Shown here one piece after another: positions 36,809 through 46,251 of a DNA stretch of 64,000 nucleotides. How positions within the stretch are numbered: position 1 is the first letter of the stretch; each line of letters opens with the position of its first letter. Source of the stretch: Gammaproteobacteria bacterium Ga0074134 (GTDB lineage Bacteria; Pseudomonadota; Gammaproteobacteria; Ga0077554; Ga007554); NCBI GenBank assembly GCA_001464965.1, contig LNEJ01000049.1:1-64000 (forward strand), in the 5' to 3' direction. The notes under the pieces are model-generated. The model was not told where the DNA came from and did no database searches. It saw only the letters and a program-made list of their open reading frames with translations. The position numbers were made by a program, and so were the translations under genes.

Positions 36809-37294
36809 TTGAAAGAGTCTCTAAAAGCAGGTTTTACTTTCGGCTTGATTTCCGGGGTTATCACTACGGTTGGGCTGATGGTGGGCCTGCATGCAGGCAC
36901 TCATTCCAAGCTGGCGGTGATGGGCGGAGTTTTGACCATAGCCATAGCGGATGCCTTCTCCGACGCATTGGGCGTGCATGTCTCCGAGGAATACAAAAAC
37001 AAATCCTCCACGCGCCAGGTATGGGAGGCGACGCTGGCAACCTTAGCGTCGAAAGCCGTGTTTGCACTTACCTTCCTGGTGCCTGTCCTGCTGCTGGATT
37101 TGCCCGCCGCCATCATCGCCGCTGTCGCCTGGGGATTAAGTCTGATCTGTATTCTGAGTTATGCCATTGCGCGGGCAGTGGGCGAAAAACCAATCAAGGT
37201 GGTGATGGAGCACCTGACGATCGCCATTGCAGTGATTGTCATGACCCATTACCTGGGGGACTGGGTGGCGGCAACATTTGGTGAGGTACGGTAA
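36809..37294 (+). CDS. VIT1/CCC1-like membrane protein
   Basis: The 161-residue membrane protein has about five hydrophobic segments and the VIT1-family pattern TFGLISGVITTVGLMVGLHA and IAIADAFSDALGVHVSEEY. The VIT1/CCC1 family moves iron or manganese. This one is short, so function is tentative. I choose TTG 36809 because GAGGAG lies 7 bases upstream and the product then begins KESLKAGFTFG; upstream in-frame ATG 36743 would add a basic, non-family segment. Confidence 0.75.
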   Translation: MKESLKAGFTFGLISGVITTVGLMVGLHAGTHSKLAVMGGVLTIAIADAFSDALGVHVSEEYKNKSSTRQVWEATLATLASKAVFALTFLVPVLLLDLPAAIIAAVAWGLSLICILSYAIARAVGEKPIKVVMEHLTIAIAVIVMTHYLGDWVAATFGEVR

Positions 37295-37505
37295 GCGCCT
37301 GCTTACGATTTCGCTGAAGGGTGCATCTCACCGCATTATGCATAAGTAATAGATTATGCAATAAATAGTTATTATTGATTTTCACTTATGCTGTTATTAC
37401 GTTATTGTTGCACTTTGTATCAATCACGGCCTATTTTTGGCGGAGCATCGCGTAACCCGGATGTCTCAACGAATAATCAACAAGCTACTAGCAAGGTGAA
37501 ATAGC

Positions 37506-38468
37506 ATGGAAATGCAGACAATCGGCTCCTGGTGGATGTGGCTGGGCTTTGTTGTCTTTGTGCTGGTGATGCTGGCGGTGGATATACTTCTGCTCGGCAG
37601 AAAGGGTGCGCACAAGGTGTCCGTGAAGGAGGCGCTGGGGTGGTCTATTGTCTGGGTCTCTCTGGCGATGGTCTTCAATGCCGCGCTGTGGTGGTATCTC
37701 GATGGCCAGATGGGGCGGGAAATCGCCGACCAAAAGGCACTGGAGTTTTTCACTGGTTACCTGATCGAAAAATCGCTGGCGGTAGATAATATCTTCGTGT
37801 TTCTGATGGTTTTCAGTTATTTTGCCGTGCCCCCCGAATACCAGCGCCGCGTGCTGCTTTATGGCGTGCTGGGGGCGATCATCATGCGTGCGGTGATGAT
37901 CCTGCTGGGTGCGATGCTGATCGCAAAATTCCACTGGATTTTATATTTATTCGGCTTGTTTCTGCTGTTTACCGGCATCAAGATGTTTTTCTTCGCCGAC
38001 GCAAAGCCGGATCTGGAGAAAAATCCCTTGCTGCGCTGGATGCGCGGCCACATGAAAATCACCAACGAATATCATGAGGAAAAATTCTTCGTGGTGAAGG
38101 AGGGTATCCGCTATGCCACGCCGTTGTTTCTGGTGCTGATGTTGATCGAGTTCACTGATTTGATATTCGCGGTGGACAGCATCCCGGCGATTTTCGCGGT
38201 GACGGAAGATCCGTTTATCGTGTTTACCTCGAACATCTTCGCCATTCTCGGCCTGCGTGCCATGTATTTTCTGCTGGCCGACGTTGCCGATCGCTTTCAT
38301 CTGCTCAAATACGGCCTGGCGTTGGTGCTGATTTTCATTGGCGTCAAGATGCTGATCGTGGAGCTATATAAAATCCCTGTGCTGCTTGCACTGGGCGTGG
38401 TCGCGGCGATTTTGGCGACGTCGGTGATACTGAGCCTTGCGACTACAAAGAATCTGAAAAAGGATTAG
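37506..38468 (+). CDS. TerC/Alx-family integral membrane protein
   Basis: The 320-residue protein has about nine membrane helices and TerC motifs: [33 protein letters not shown], and [20 protein letters not shown]. The acidic residues in the membrane are those linked to metal export in Alx/TerC proteins, which are tied to manganese balance. AAGGTGAA lies before ATG. The 211-base leader has no yybP-ykoY-like element I can recognise. Its stop overlaps that of convergent hrpA by a few bases. Confidence 0.92.
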   Translation: MEMQTIGSWWMWLGFVVFVLVMLAVDILLLGRKGAHKVSVKEALGWSIVWVSLAMVFNAALWWYLDGQMGREIADQKALEFFTGYLIEKSLAVDNIFVFLMVFSYFAVPPEYQRRVLLYGVLGAIIMRAVMILLGAMLIAKFHWILYLFGLFLLFTGIKMFFFADAKPDLEKNPLLRWMRGHMKITNEYHEEKFFVVKEGIRYATPLFLVLMLIEFTDLIFAVDSIPAIFAVTEDPFIVFTSNIFAILGLRAMYFLLADVADRFHLLKYGLALVLIFIGVKMLIVELYKIPVLLALGVVAAILATSVILSLATTKNLKKD

Positions 38469-41400
38469 GCCTTCCGCGATTGCAATTCTTGCCACATTTT
38501 CTGTAACCGCTTCACCGAGACAGGCGCTGCTGTTTTAAGCTCTTGCGCGAACAGCGATACCCGTAGCTCTTCGAGCAGCCAACGGTATTCCTCCAGGATA
38601 GTCGTGGAAGCATGTTGCCAATATGTTTGCCAAAGGGGCGCAAGTTCGCCTTGAAGCTGTTGATCGCGCGCGGGGCTGCGCGGCAGTTTTTCCAGACGCA
38701 GGCGGATGGCCTTGAGGTAGCGGGGCAGGTGTTGCAGGCGTGGCCACGAGATTCGTGTGACGAAGCCTGGGTAGATCAGGCGTTGCAGCTGGTCCTTGAT
38801 GTCGGTCAATGCGGGCTGGCAGGCGGGGGGTAGCGGGGCCTTGAGGCCTTTTTGTATCGCCGCATATTCGGCAAGTACGGCCTGGACGCAGGCGCAGAGT
38901 TCATTGGCGAGAGCAGGCAGGCGCGCCTTGCCTTGTTCCTTGCGCTGCTCGAAGGCTTGCTGGGTGCGCGGCAGGCTGGCGTCGAGGAAGGCGCGTGTGA
39001 CGGCGGCGGTGACCAGGTCTTGTTTGAGCTCCTCGCAACGCCCGAGCGTCACATAGTGCAGACACATGGTTTGCACGCCGGGCAGGTTCTTTTCCAGGTA
39101 TTTGATTTGTTGCGGCAGTTGCGCCATATACAGGCGCAGCAAACCGCGTTGCATGGCGTGGTGCGCGGCCTCGCGGGTGTCGAAGAGGCGCAATGCCACG
39201 GCATCACCTTCCTCGGCCAGAGCGGGGTAGCCGATGAGGATCAGGCCGTCGCGCTGAAATTCGATTTGCTCAGGCAACTCGCCGAAGTCCCAGGCGGTAA
39301 TCCCGCTGCGGCCGTAGGTGCTGCGCGGCAATTCGGCAAACGCGGCCTGGGCCTGCGCGCGATGGCCTTGTTGCAGGGCGGCCAGATCACGCCCCATGGC
39401 GATGACCTTGCCTTGGGCGTCCACTACCTTGAAATTCATGCGCAGGTGGGCGGGCAGTGCGTCCGCGCGCCAGGCCTCGGCGGGGATGTCTATCCCTGTG
39501 ATTTTTCCCAGAATGGCGGTGATGGCTTGAATCAGTGTTTGCGCGCCAGGCGTGAGGGTTTGCAGGCAGATATCGGCATAGTTGGGCACGGGTACGAAGT
39601 GGCGGCGCAGCCCTTGCGGCAGGGACTTGAGCAGGGCGGCGACCTTTTCGCGCAGCAGCCCAGGCACCAGCCAGTCGAAATGGGCGGGCTGGAGCTGGTT
39701 GAGTACCGGGACGGGGACGATAGCGGTGACGCCGTCTTCTTCATGGCCTGGTTCAAAGCGGTATTCCAGTTGCAAGCGCAGGCCTTGCAGCTCCAGATGC
39801 GCGGGAAACTGCTCCGCGCTCGCGGCCACTGCGCCCTCGTTCATAAGGTCTTCGCGGGTCATGAACAGCAGGCGCGGATGGGTGCGCTCCTGCTCCTTGC
39901 GCCAGCGCTCGAACAGCGGGCCGTTGTAGATCCCGTCAGGTATGCGCGCATCGTAGAACGCATAGAGCTGATGCTCGTCGATGACAAGATCACGCCGCCG
40001 TTGTTTGTGCTCCAGCGCCTCGACTTCCGTGAGCAAATCGCGATTGTGTGTGAAGAACGGCGCGTTGGTGCGGTACTCGCCCTCGACCAAGGCGGCGCGG
40101 ATGAAGATGTCGCGCGCCGTTACTGGATCAATAGGGCCGAAGACAATCCGCCGTTTTTCAATTACTGTGAGGCCAAATAAAACGATACGCTCGTAGGCCA
40201 CCACCTGGGTGCTGCCTTTTTCCCAGTGCGGCTCGAAGTAGCTGCGCCGCAACAGGTGCGCACCGACGCGCTCCAGCCACTCGGGTTCAATGCGTGCCAC
40301 GGTACGGGCATAGAGGCGCGCGGTCTCCACCAGCTCCGCGGCCATGATCCACTTGGGCGGCTTTTTGTGGAGTGCCGAGCCGGGAAAGATTGTGAGCTTG
40401 GTGTTGCGCGCCCCCAGGTATTCGCGATCGTCGCCCTTGACGGCGATATTGCCAAGCAGTCCCGCCAGCAGCGCGCGATGGAGAGCGGCGTAATCGGCAG
40501 GGATGTCGTTGAGGCGCAGGCCGATTTCCTTGGCCACGGTATAAAGCTGGGTATGGATGTCGCGCCACTCGCGCATGCGCACATAGGACAGGTAGCGCTC
40601 TGCACACCAGCGGCGCAGCTTGGCTTGGGACAAGTGGCGCGCCTGTTCTTCATAGGCGTCCCACAGCCTGAGATAACTCAGGAAATCCGAGCGCTCGTCG
40701 CTAAAAACACGGTGGCAGGTATCGGCCTGTTGTTGCGACTCCAAAGGGCGCTCGCGGGGATCGGCGATGCTCAAGGCGGCCGCGACGATCAAGGCCTCGC
40801 TCAGACAGTGTTCATCGCGTGCCGCGAGGATCATGCGTCCAATGCGCGGATCGGCCGGGAGCTTGGCAAGCTGACGGCCCAGTTCGGTGAGGTGGCGCCG
40901 CTCATCCAGCGCGCCCAGTTCGATCAGCGTCTGATAGCCGTCCTTGATATGACGTGAATCAGGCGGGTCCATGAATGGAAAGTACTCGATCTCGTGTAAT
41001 TTCAGCGCCTTCATCTGCAAAATCACCTGCGCCAGATTGGCGCGCCGGATTTCGGGATCGGTGTGGCGTGACCGCAGCTCATAGTCCTGTTCTGAGTAAA
41101 GACGGATGCACACGCCGCTGCTCACGCGGCCGCAGCGGCCCGCGCGCTGATCCGCCGCCGCCTGCGAAACAGGCTCGATGGGCAGGCGCTGCACCTTGGT
41201 GCGCGGATTGTAGCGGCTGACGCGCGCCTGGCCGGGGTCGATGACATAACGGATGCCCGGCACGGTGAGCGAGGTTTCGGCCACGTTAGTGGCGAGCACG
41301 ATGCGCCGTCCGGTGTGAGAGCGGAACACCTGTTCTTGTTCGGCGGCGTTGAGGCGCGCATAGAGCGGCAGGATTTCAGTGTGGGGTGGGTGGTGCTTGC

Positions 41401-42325
41401 GCAGGTTTTCCGCCGTCTCGCGGATCTCGCGCTCGCCGCTCAGGAAGATCAGGATGTCGCCCGGCCCCAGGCGTGATAGCTCGTCCACGGCGTCGAGTAT
41501 CGCTTGTTGCACGTCACGGTCCTGCTGGTCTTCATTCTCGGCCAGCAGCGGGCGATAGCGCATCTCCACTGGATAGCTGCGGCCGCTCACCGTGATGATG
41601 GGGGCGCCGGTAAAGTGCCGGGCAAAGCGTTCCGGGTCGATGGTGGCCGAGGTGATGATCAGCTTGAGATCGGGACGCTTGGGCAGCAGTTGCTTGAGAT
41701 AACCGAGCAGGAAGTCGATGTTGAGACTACGCTCGTGGGCTTCGTCAATGATAATGGTATCGTACTGGCTAAGGCTTGGGTCACCCTGAGTCTCGGCGAG
41801 CAGGATGCCGTCGGTCATCAGTTTGATGCAAGCCGCGTCGCCGGTCTTATCGTGAAAGCGCACCTTGTAGCCCACCAGCCCACCCAGCTCACTGTGCAGC
41901 TCGCTGGCGATGCGCATTGCCACACTGCGTGCCGCGATGCGCCGCGGCTGGGTGTGGCCGATATAGCCCGCCGCTCCCCTGCCCAAGGACAAGCAGATCT
42001 TGGGCAATTGCGTGGTCTTGCCGGAGCCTGTCTCACCGCACACAATCACCACCTGATGATCACGGATTGCCGCGGCGATCTTTTCACGCTGCTCGCTGAC
42101 GGGCAGATCTTCGGGGAATTCCGGGATCGGCAAGGCCGCCAGCCGCCGCGCGCGGCGCTCCCTCGAAACGTCTATCGCGGCGCTCAGACCTGCATAAACC
42201 CCTTGGCTCAACCGCCCGGCGGCATGGTCGCGGCGTAGCCGGTCAAGACGGCGGCGCAACGGCTGTTGGTCGGCAAGCATGCACGCGTCAAGCGCGGCAG
42301 AGAGGACATCGAATTGAGGTTGCAC
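38465..42325 (-). CDS. hrpA: ATP-dependent RNA helicase HrpA
   Basis: The 1286-residue protein has a DEAH-box helicase core: Walker [14 protein letters not shown] (about 95-107), [21 protein letters not shown] ([11 protein letters not shown]) and QRAGRCGR. The HA2/OB part follows to about 700. The long C-terminal HrpA-specific domain (to 1286) holds [17 protein letters not shown] sequence. Full length for HrpA is about 1300 residues, so it is intact. HrpA rescues stalled ribosomes and processes some RNAs. It is alone on the minus strand; a 442-residue frame opposite it is a shadow. Confidence 0.96.
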   Translation of the reverse strand: MQPQFDVLSAALDACMLADQQPLRRRLDRLRRDHAAGRLSQGVYAGLSAAIDVSRERRARRLAALPIPEFPEDLPVSEQREKIAAAIRDHQVVIVCGETGSGKTTQLPKICLSLGRGAAGYIGHTQPRRIAARSVAMRIASELHSELGGLVGYKVRFHDKTGDAACIKLMTDGILLAETQGDPSLSQYDTIIIDEAHERSLNIDFLLGYLKQLLPKRPDLKLIITSATIDPERFARHFTGAPIITVSGRSYPVEMRYRPLLAENEDQQDRDVQQAILDAVDELSRLGPGDILIFLSGEREIRETAENLRKHHPPHTEILPLYARLNAAEQEQVFRSHTGRRIVLATNVAETSLTVPGIRYVIDPGQARVSRYNPRTKVQRLPIEPVSQAAADQRAGRCGRVSSGVCIRLYSEQDYELRSRHTDPEIRRANLAQVILQMKALKLHEIEYFPFMDPPDSRHIKDGYQTLIELGALDERRHLTELGRQLAKLPADPRIGRMILAARDEHCLSEALIVAAALSIADPRERPLESQQQADTCHRVFSDERSDFLSYLRLWDAYEEQARHLSQAKLRRWCAERYLSYVRMREWRDIHTQLYTVAKEIGLRLNDIPADYAALHRALLAGLLGNIAVKGDDREYLGARNTKLTIFPGSALHKKPPKWIMAAELVETARLYARTVARIEPEWLERVGAHLLRRSYFEPHWEKGSTQVVAYERIVLFGLTVIEKRRIVFGPIDPVTARDIFIRAALVEGEYRTNAPFFTHNRDLLTEVEALEHKQRRRDLVIDEHQLYAFYDARIPDGIYNGPLFERWRKEQERTHPRLLFMTREDLMNEGAVAASAEQFPAHLELQGLRLQLEYRFEPGHEEDGVTAIVPVPVLNQLQPAHFDWLVPGLLREKVAALLKSLPQGLRRHFVPVPNYADICLQTLTPGAQTLIQAITAILGKITGIDIPAEAWRADALPAHLRMNFKVVDAQGKVIAMGRDLAALQQGHRAQAQAAFAELPRSTYGRSGITAWDFGELPEQIEFQRDGLILIGYPALAEEGDAVALRLFDTREAAHHAMQRGLLRLYMAQLPQQIKYLEKNLPGVQTMCLHYVTLGRCEELKQDLVTAAVTRAFLDASLPRTQQAFEQRKEQGKARLPALANELCACVQAVLAEYAAIQKGLKAPLPPACQPALTDIKDQLQRLIYPGFVTRISWPRLQHLPRYLKAIRLRLEKLPRSPARDQQLQGELAPLWQTYWQHASTTILEEYRWLLEELRVSLFAQELKTAAPVSVKRLQKMWQELQSRKA

Positions 42326-42469
42326 GGGGAAGGACAGTTACCGGGAAAAGAGGCCTAGTTTAACCTAAAAACGGCGGGCGACGGGTGCTGCGGGGATGCT
42401 ATTATGCAAGGCCTGCGTTACGCGGAGTAGCGGGAAAAATAGTTTAGTACGATAAAATAGAGAGACTGC

Positions 42470-43609
42470 GTGAATTCATTTTTTGCCGTAACCGCGCCAG
42501 GGCTGGAGGCGCTCACCGCACAGGAGCTGCATCACCTGAACCTGCTTCCCGACGCCACAAACTCGCCTATCACGGAAGCGGGCGGTGTTGCCTTTCAGGG
42601 TGAGCTGGATGCCGTGTACCGCGCCAACCTTCATCTGCGCACCGCCAGCCGGATTTTGGTGCGCCTGGGCGATTTTAACGCGGCGGCCTTTTCCGAGCTG
42701 CGCAAAAAGGCCAGCCGCCTGGACTGGGCGAACTATCTGGTTCCAGGGCAGGCAGTCGCGATCCGCGCCACATGCCACAAATCGAAGCTGTACCATGCCG
42801 ATGCGGTGGCCGAGCGTGTGGCTGGGGCCATTGCCGATCAGTTGGGCCAGCCTGTCTCCCGCCAGAAACCGGGTGACGAGGAGGCGGACAATCCGCCGCA
42901 ATTGGTAGTGGTGCGGCTGGTTCACGATCACTGCACTGTGAGCATGGATTCCTCCGGCGAGTTGCTCCACCGCCGCGGTTACCGCCAGGCGGTCGCCAAG
43001 GCCCCGTTGCGTGAAACGCTGGCCGCCGCCATGTTGCTTGCCTCGGGATGGGATACCACCTCCCCCTTGCTCGATCCATTTTGCGGCTCAGGTACCCTGC
43101 CGATTGAAGCGGCACTGCTGGCGCTGGGGCTGCCGCCGGGCCGCAACCGCCGTTTCGCTTTCATGGACTGGCCGGGCTTTGACGAAAAACGCTGGGCGGC
43201 ACTGCTGGCTGAATGCCAGCCCCGCAGCGGGGTTGCGTTGCCCCCGATCATGGCCTCCGACCGCGATGCGGGCGCGATTCGCATGGCGCAGGAAAATGCC
43301 GGGCGCGCCGGAGTGGCGCAGCATATCCAATTCACGTGTCAGGCTGTTTCGGCGGTCAGTCCGCCTGCCGGGACCGGCTGGATTGTCACCAACCCGCCTT
43401 ATGGTGTCCGCGTCAGCAGCAATAAGGACCTGCGCAATCTGTATGCCCAGCTTGGCAACGTGCTGCGCGCCAAGTGTCCCGGCTGGCACGCCGCTATTCT
43501 ATGCAATGACCTGATGCTGCTGGGGCAAACGCGCCTTGCGCTGGATACTTCTCTCTCGGTGCTGAATGGAGGCATCAAGGTGCGGCTGGCAAGAGGCCTG
43601 GTAACGTAA
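42470..43609 (+). CDS. THUMP-domain class I RNA methyltransferase (RlmL N-terminal/YpsC type)
   Basis: The 379-residue protein starts with GTG. It has a ferredoxin/THUMP part (about 1-160) and a Rossmann methyltransferase (about 165-375) with the SAM motif LDPFCGSGTLPIEAALLA and catalytic motif IVTNPPYGVR. It modifies a guanine in RNA, most likely 23S rRNA, as RlmL-type N-terminal domains do. The C-terminal RlmK-like half of enterobacterial RlmL is absent. It ends just before the tandem small RNAs. Confidence 0.9.
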   Translation: MNSFFAVTAPGLEALTAQELHHLNLLPDATNSPITEAGGVAFQGELDAVYRANLHLRTASRILVRLGDFNAAAFSELRKKASRLDWANYLVPGQAVAIRATCHKSKLYHADAVAERVAGAIADQLGQPVSRQKPGDEEADNPPQLVVVRLVHDHCTVSMDSSGELLHRRGYRQAVAKAPLRETLAAAMLLASGWDTTSPLLDPFCGSGTLPIEAALLALGLPPGRNRRFAFMDWPGFDEKRWAALLAECQPRSGVALPPIMASDRDAGAIRMAQENAGRAGVAQHIQFTCQAVSAVSPPAGTGWIVTNPPYGVRVSSNKDLRNLYAQLGNVLRAKCPGWHAAILCNDLMLLGQTRLALDTSLSVLNGGIKVRLARGLVT

Positions 43610-43634
43610 AAAGGTAAGGCCATGAAAACTCCTT

Positions 43635-43661
43635 GAACTTTTTCCGGCAACCCATATCTTA
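43635..43661 (+). promoter_or_regulatory. Sigma-E-like promoter of the first tandem small RNA
   Basis: GAACTT followed by TTTTC, then TCTTA after a 16-base gap, resembles the sigma-E (RpoE) pattern GGAACTT ... TCTAA/TCTGA. GAACTTTTTC is the best conserved upstream block between the two copies. A sigma-70 reading (TTGAAC, 16 bases, TATCTT) also fits copy 1 but not copy 2. The predicted start, about 6 bases after the -10, meets the first hairpin. Confidence 0.55.
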
Positions 43662-43666
43662 CTTAG

Positions 43667-43797
43667 TAAGTGCAATTCGTTTGCACTCTTCCGCCCCACC
43701 CCCTCCCGGGACGGAAGCCCCCCTATGCCCGGCTCCCCCAAGCCGGGTGTTTTTGGCCCCGGAAGCCTTCCTCAAGGCGCCGGGGCCTTATTTTTTT
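43667..43797 (+). ncRNA. Tandem small RNA, copy 1 (C-rich-loop family)
   Basis: About 130 bases form an ordered series of hairpins with no good open frame. They are GTGCAA/TTGCAC (43670-43686), a CCGCCCC/GGGACGG stem with loop ACCCCCTCCC-like (43691-43714), CCCGGCT/AGCCGGG with loop CCCCCA (43728-43747), and a terminator (43755-43797). A C-run links hairpins 2 and 3. The C-rich, anti-Shine-Dalgarno-like loops are kept in copy 2. The unit sits between a forward methyltransferase gene and a reverse pseudouridine synthase gene. I know of no named family that fits. Confidence 0.7.
43755..43797 (+). terminator. Rho-independent terminator of small RNA copy 1
   Basis: GGCCCCGG pairs with CCGGGGCC, with an inner GCCTT/AAGGC stem, followed by TTATTTTTTT. 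This is a strong classical terminator. Confidence 0.9.
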
Positions 43798-43872
43798 GTG
43801 AAAAAATAACATTAAAAATCAATTTGTTGTGAATGCAGTCAGGGCTGAGGGGCACTTTTTGCATAAATTTCC

Positions 43873-43900
43873 GAACTTTTTCTGATATCCAACTGTCTCA
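43873..43900 (+). promoter_or_regulatory. Sigma-E-like promoter of the second tandem small RNA
   Basis: GAACTTTTTC is identical to the block in copy 1. TCTCA follows GAACTT after 17 bases, against 16 in copy 1. The distance from this -10 to the first hairpin is nearly the same in both copies (about 8 bases), which supports a real promoter. Confidence 0.55.
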
Positions 43901-43906
43901 GGTAGG

Positions 43907-44048
43907 GAGTGCAGTATTTTTGCACCTTTCCGTCCTACCCCTCCCAGGACGGAAATCCCCCTTTGCCCGGCTCCCCCAAGCCGGGCAATTTTTGGGCTCC
44001 GGTCTTTCCATGCCTCATGCGTGGACAAAGCCGGGGCCTATTTTTTTT
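43907..44048 (+). ncRNA. Tandem small RNA, copy 2 (C-rich-loop family)
   Basis: About 140 bases repeat the plan of copy 1: GTGCAG/TTGCAC (43909-43925), CCGTCCT/AGGACGG with loop ACCCCTCCC (43930-43952), GCCCGGCT/AGCCGGGC with loop CCCCCA (43965-43986) and a terminator (43995-44048). Copy 2 changes stem bases while keeping pairing: the second stem is a perfect CCGTCCT/AGGACGG here but has a mismatch in copy 1. The 3' end runs over the last bases of the reverse rsuA-family gene. Confidence 0.7.
43995..44048 (+). terminator. Rho-independent terminator of small RNA copy 2
   Basis: GGCTCCGG pairs with CCGGGGCC (one T-G), with an inner CTTT/AAAG stem and a long loop, followed by TATTTTTTTT. The closing stem and position match copy 1; the loop interior has diverged. 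Confidence 0.85.
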
Positions 44049-44841
44049 GTGCTCCACGTTTTGTTTTGCCAAGCATTTCTGATATTGCCAATAGCTCCTG
44101 TTCGGTCAACCGGCGGTTTTGCCCCTTAGGTAACGCCCCCAGAGTCACTGGGCCGATGGCCACTCGCACCAGACGCAGCACTTCGGCGCCCATCGCCACG
44201 AGCATGCGCCGAATCTGGCGGTTTATCCCCTCGTGGAGCACGATTTCCAGCCAGCAATTTTTTTCACCGCTGCGCAACAGCCCCGCTGCCGCAGCGCGCG
44301 CCACGGTGCCGTCTTCCAGTGTCACCCCTTGCCGCAGGCGCGCGAGATCGGCCTCTTCCAGGCGCCTGTTAACCTGCACGTGATAGGTTTTGGGCAAGTG
44401 ACTGGCGGGGTCCAGAATGCGCTGCGCCCAGGCAGTGTCATTAGTGAACAGGATCAGCCCCTCACTGGCCTTGTCCAGCCTGCCCACCGGAGCGAGCCAG
44501 GCATCCCCGGCGTCTGGCAGGCATTCATAGACCGTTGCCCGATCATGCTCGTCGCGAGCGGTGGTCACCAGGCCGCGCGGCTTGTTCACCGCCAGATAGT
44601 GTTTTGCGGCTTCTCCCAGCGGCTTTTCATCCACAACAAGCCTTGCCCTTTCCATATTGATGCGCAGGTTCGGGTCCATGACAACACGCCCATCGACCCT
44701 CACCCGGCCTGCCTCGATCATGCTCACCGCGACTGTGCGCGAGGCCAAGCCTAGCTTGGAAAGGGCGCGGGCGAGGCTGACCAGGCCGGGTTTGCCGGCG
44801 GGTTTGTACCTGGTAGTGGGATTGGACATGGGGGATATCAT
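44038..44841 (-). CDS. RsuA/RluB/RluE/RluF-family pseudouridine synthase
   Basis: The 267-residue protein has an N-terminal S4 RNA-binding domain (about 22-68: LARALSKLGLASRTVAVSMI) and a synthase domain (about 78-250). The catalytic Asp is in PVGRLDKASEGLILFTND. Later blocks are KTYHVQVNRR and EGINRQIRRML, typical of the RsuA branch. It isomerises uridine in rRNA; which site cannot be told. ATG 44829 is an alternative start four codons in. Its last bases overlap the terminator of small RNA copy 2. Confidence 0.9.
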   Translation of the reverse strand: MISPMSNPTTRYKPAGKPGLVSLARALSKLGLASRTVAVSMIEAGRVRVDGRVVMDPNLRINMERARLVVDEKPLGEAAKHYLAVNKPRGLVTTARDEHDRATVYECLPDAGDAWLAPVGRLDKASEGLILFTNDTAWAQRILDPASHLPKTYHVQVNRRLEEADLARLRQGVTLEDGTVARAAAAGLLRSGEKNCWLEIVLHEGINRQIRRMLVAMGAEVLRLVRVAIGPVTLGALPKGQNRRLTEQELLAISEMLGKTKRGAQKK

Positions 44842-45236
44842 AGCAAAATGGGAAGGTACCCCGCCCCATTGATGCCGGGCTTTGTTTCATTGAGGCCAGG
44901 ACAAAACTCTTTCAATCAATCAACAAAACCCAACAACGCACCGCCTGAGTAATACCTCACAATTTACCTTCGCTCGGACTCATGTCTGGATTGGAAAATA
45001 TTTCAGGTATTGCGAGCCATGTTAGCAACAAATAGACTTGCCCGGTTTCTCCGTGGGGTAGAAAGCCGGTGGAGTCCATAGATACCGAGCTTTACCCATC
45101 CGTCTTTGTCATGTCACCAAGCGGGCGGGGATTTTTGTCCAGGCTCTCAGCTTGAATCGCAGCCGTTGCGACCGGTGGCGTGGTAAGCTGGCGCGTCCCA
45201 TTTTTTCGTGCATTCAACACCCCGCCTGAATACATC
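44842..45236. other. Intergenic region without a recognised element
   Basis: These 395 bases lie between divergent genes. I found no convincing open frame, RNA gene, repeat or terminator. The region probably holds promoters for both neighbours, but no clear boxes stand out. Confidence 0.5.
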
Positions 45237-46088
45237 ATGATGAACGCAAGCCCGCAGTTACCATGGGACCCGGAGTTTCCGTCCCGCTCCCCCCTCTATG
45301 AGCCCTTGCGCCGATGGGCGGATGTGTTCTCGGCGTTTAGAAATGCATGGCCTGGGCTGGATGATTATCAGCGCGTGCTGGATGGCCACGGCGAGCCGAT
45401 TCTCACCGCGACGGGTAAGCCGATAAAAATCGTCAAGCAGGACGCGGCGCCTGGCTGCTTTGAAGAGCATTATGCACCGAGAATCTATTTCACGGGCGAG
45501 ATACAAACCCGGACCGGAAATTGGCATGATTTTTTTCAATTTCTCACATGGGTTGTATTTCCAAAAACGAAGGCCGCGATTAATGCCATTCATATTCCTG
45601 CAGCCAGGCAGCGTCTTTGTGGCGCGGCTGAGCCGGGGCGCCGCTCGGCAATTGAAAATATGCTTTCATTGTTTGATGAAGGTGGAGCCATTGTTGTTTC
45701 TTCGGATAAATCCTTGCTGCAATTGATCCGTGACTTTCGTTGGAAAACGTTGTTCTGGGAACGGCGCGACGAGCTTGCCGCAAAGCTGCAGTGCATCACC
45801 TTTGGTCATGCGCTGTATGAAAAGGCCCTGGCGCCTTATGTTGGCATGACGGCCAACTGCATACTGCTGCCGGTTGACGACGATTTCTTTTGCAAAGAAT
45901 TGGCTGAGCAATTAGCCTGGCTTGATACATCAGTGGCGCAACTGTTCGCCACTGGCGAGGCACTGAGCCAGCCCAAGGATCTGCACCCCCTGCCTATACT
46001 CGGCTTGCCTGGCCTCGATCCTGACAATGAGCAGGAAACGTATTACGGCAATACCGGATATTTCAGGCCTGCACGCAGGCCGCGATAA
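45237..46088 (+). CDS. DUF3025-family protein
   Basis: The 283-residue protein matches the DUF3025 pattern: RIYFTGEIQTRTGNWHDFFQFLTW and VFPKTKAAINAIH near the N-terminal third, a SDKSLLQLIRDFRWKTLFW block and FGHALYEKALAPYVGMT. The family is of unknown function. I start it at ATG 45237 (or 45240), since the 19 earlier codons from GTG 45180 look non-coding. No signal peptide or membrane segment is seen. Confidence 0.82.
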   Translation: MMNASPQLPWDPEFPSRSPLYEPLRRWADVFSAFRNAWPGLDDYQRVLDGHGEPILTATGKPIKIVKQDAAPGCFEEHYAPRIYFTGEIQTRTGNWHDFFQFLTWVVFPKTKAAINAIHIPAARQRLCGAAEPGRRSAIENMLSLFDEGGAIVVSSDKSLLQLIRDFRWKTLFWERRDELAAKLQCITFGHALYEKALAPYVGMTANCILLPVDDDFFCKELAEQLAWLDTSVAQLFATGEALSQPKDLHPLPILGLPGLDPDNEQETYYGNTGYFRPARRPR

Positions 46089-46251
46089 TGAAGCGTATTG
46101 CGCCCAGCCGTGAAAATGGATGTTGCATCTGCGCCTAGCCTACTCTATGTTATGAAGGGCGCCCGGAAATGGGCCTCGATCCATGCTGGAGGTTCCTTAT
46201 AAATGTGGGAATAAGGATAGAAGCAGATACGCTACCAAAAGGAGATAGGAT

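Noticed and set aside
37295..37505. Possible yybP-ykoY manganese riboswitch before the TerC/Alx gene
   Set aside because: TerC/Alx genes often have one, but I do not see its conserved blocks or a matching hairpin set in this 211-base leader. A covariance-model search would settle it.
38852..40180. 442-codon plus-strand frame opposite hrpA
   Set aside because: It lies wholly antisense to the intact, strongly conserved hrpA gene and its product has no recognisable pattern. It follows from the base bias of the real gene.
43819..44129. Short frames across the tandem small-RNA region, both strands
   Set aside because: They break the hairpin order, have no ribosome site and differ between the two copies. 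The conserved feature is RNA structure, not reading frame.
44842..45236. Possible mobile-element remnant before the DUF3025 gene
   Set aside because: I found no transposase pattern, terminal inverted repeats or target duplication, so nothing is annotated.
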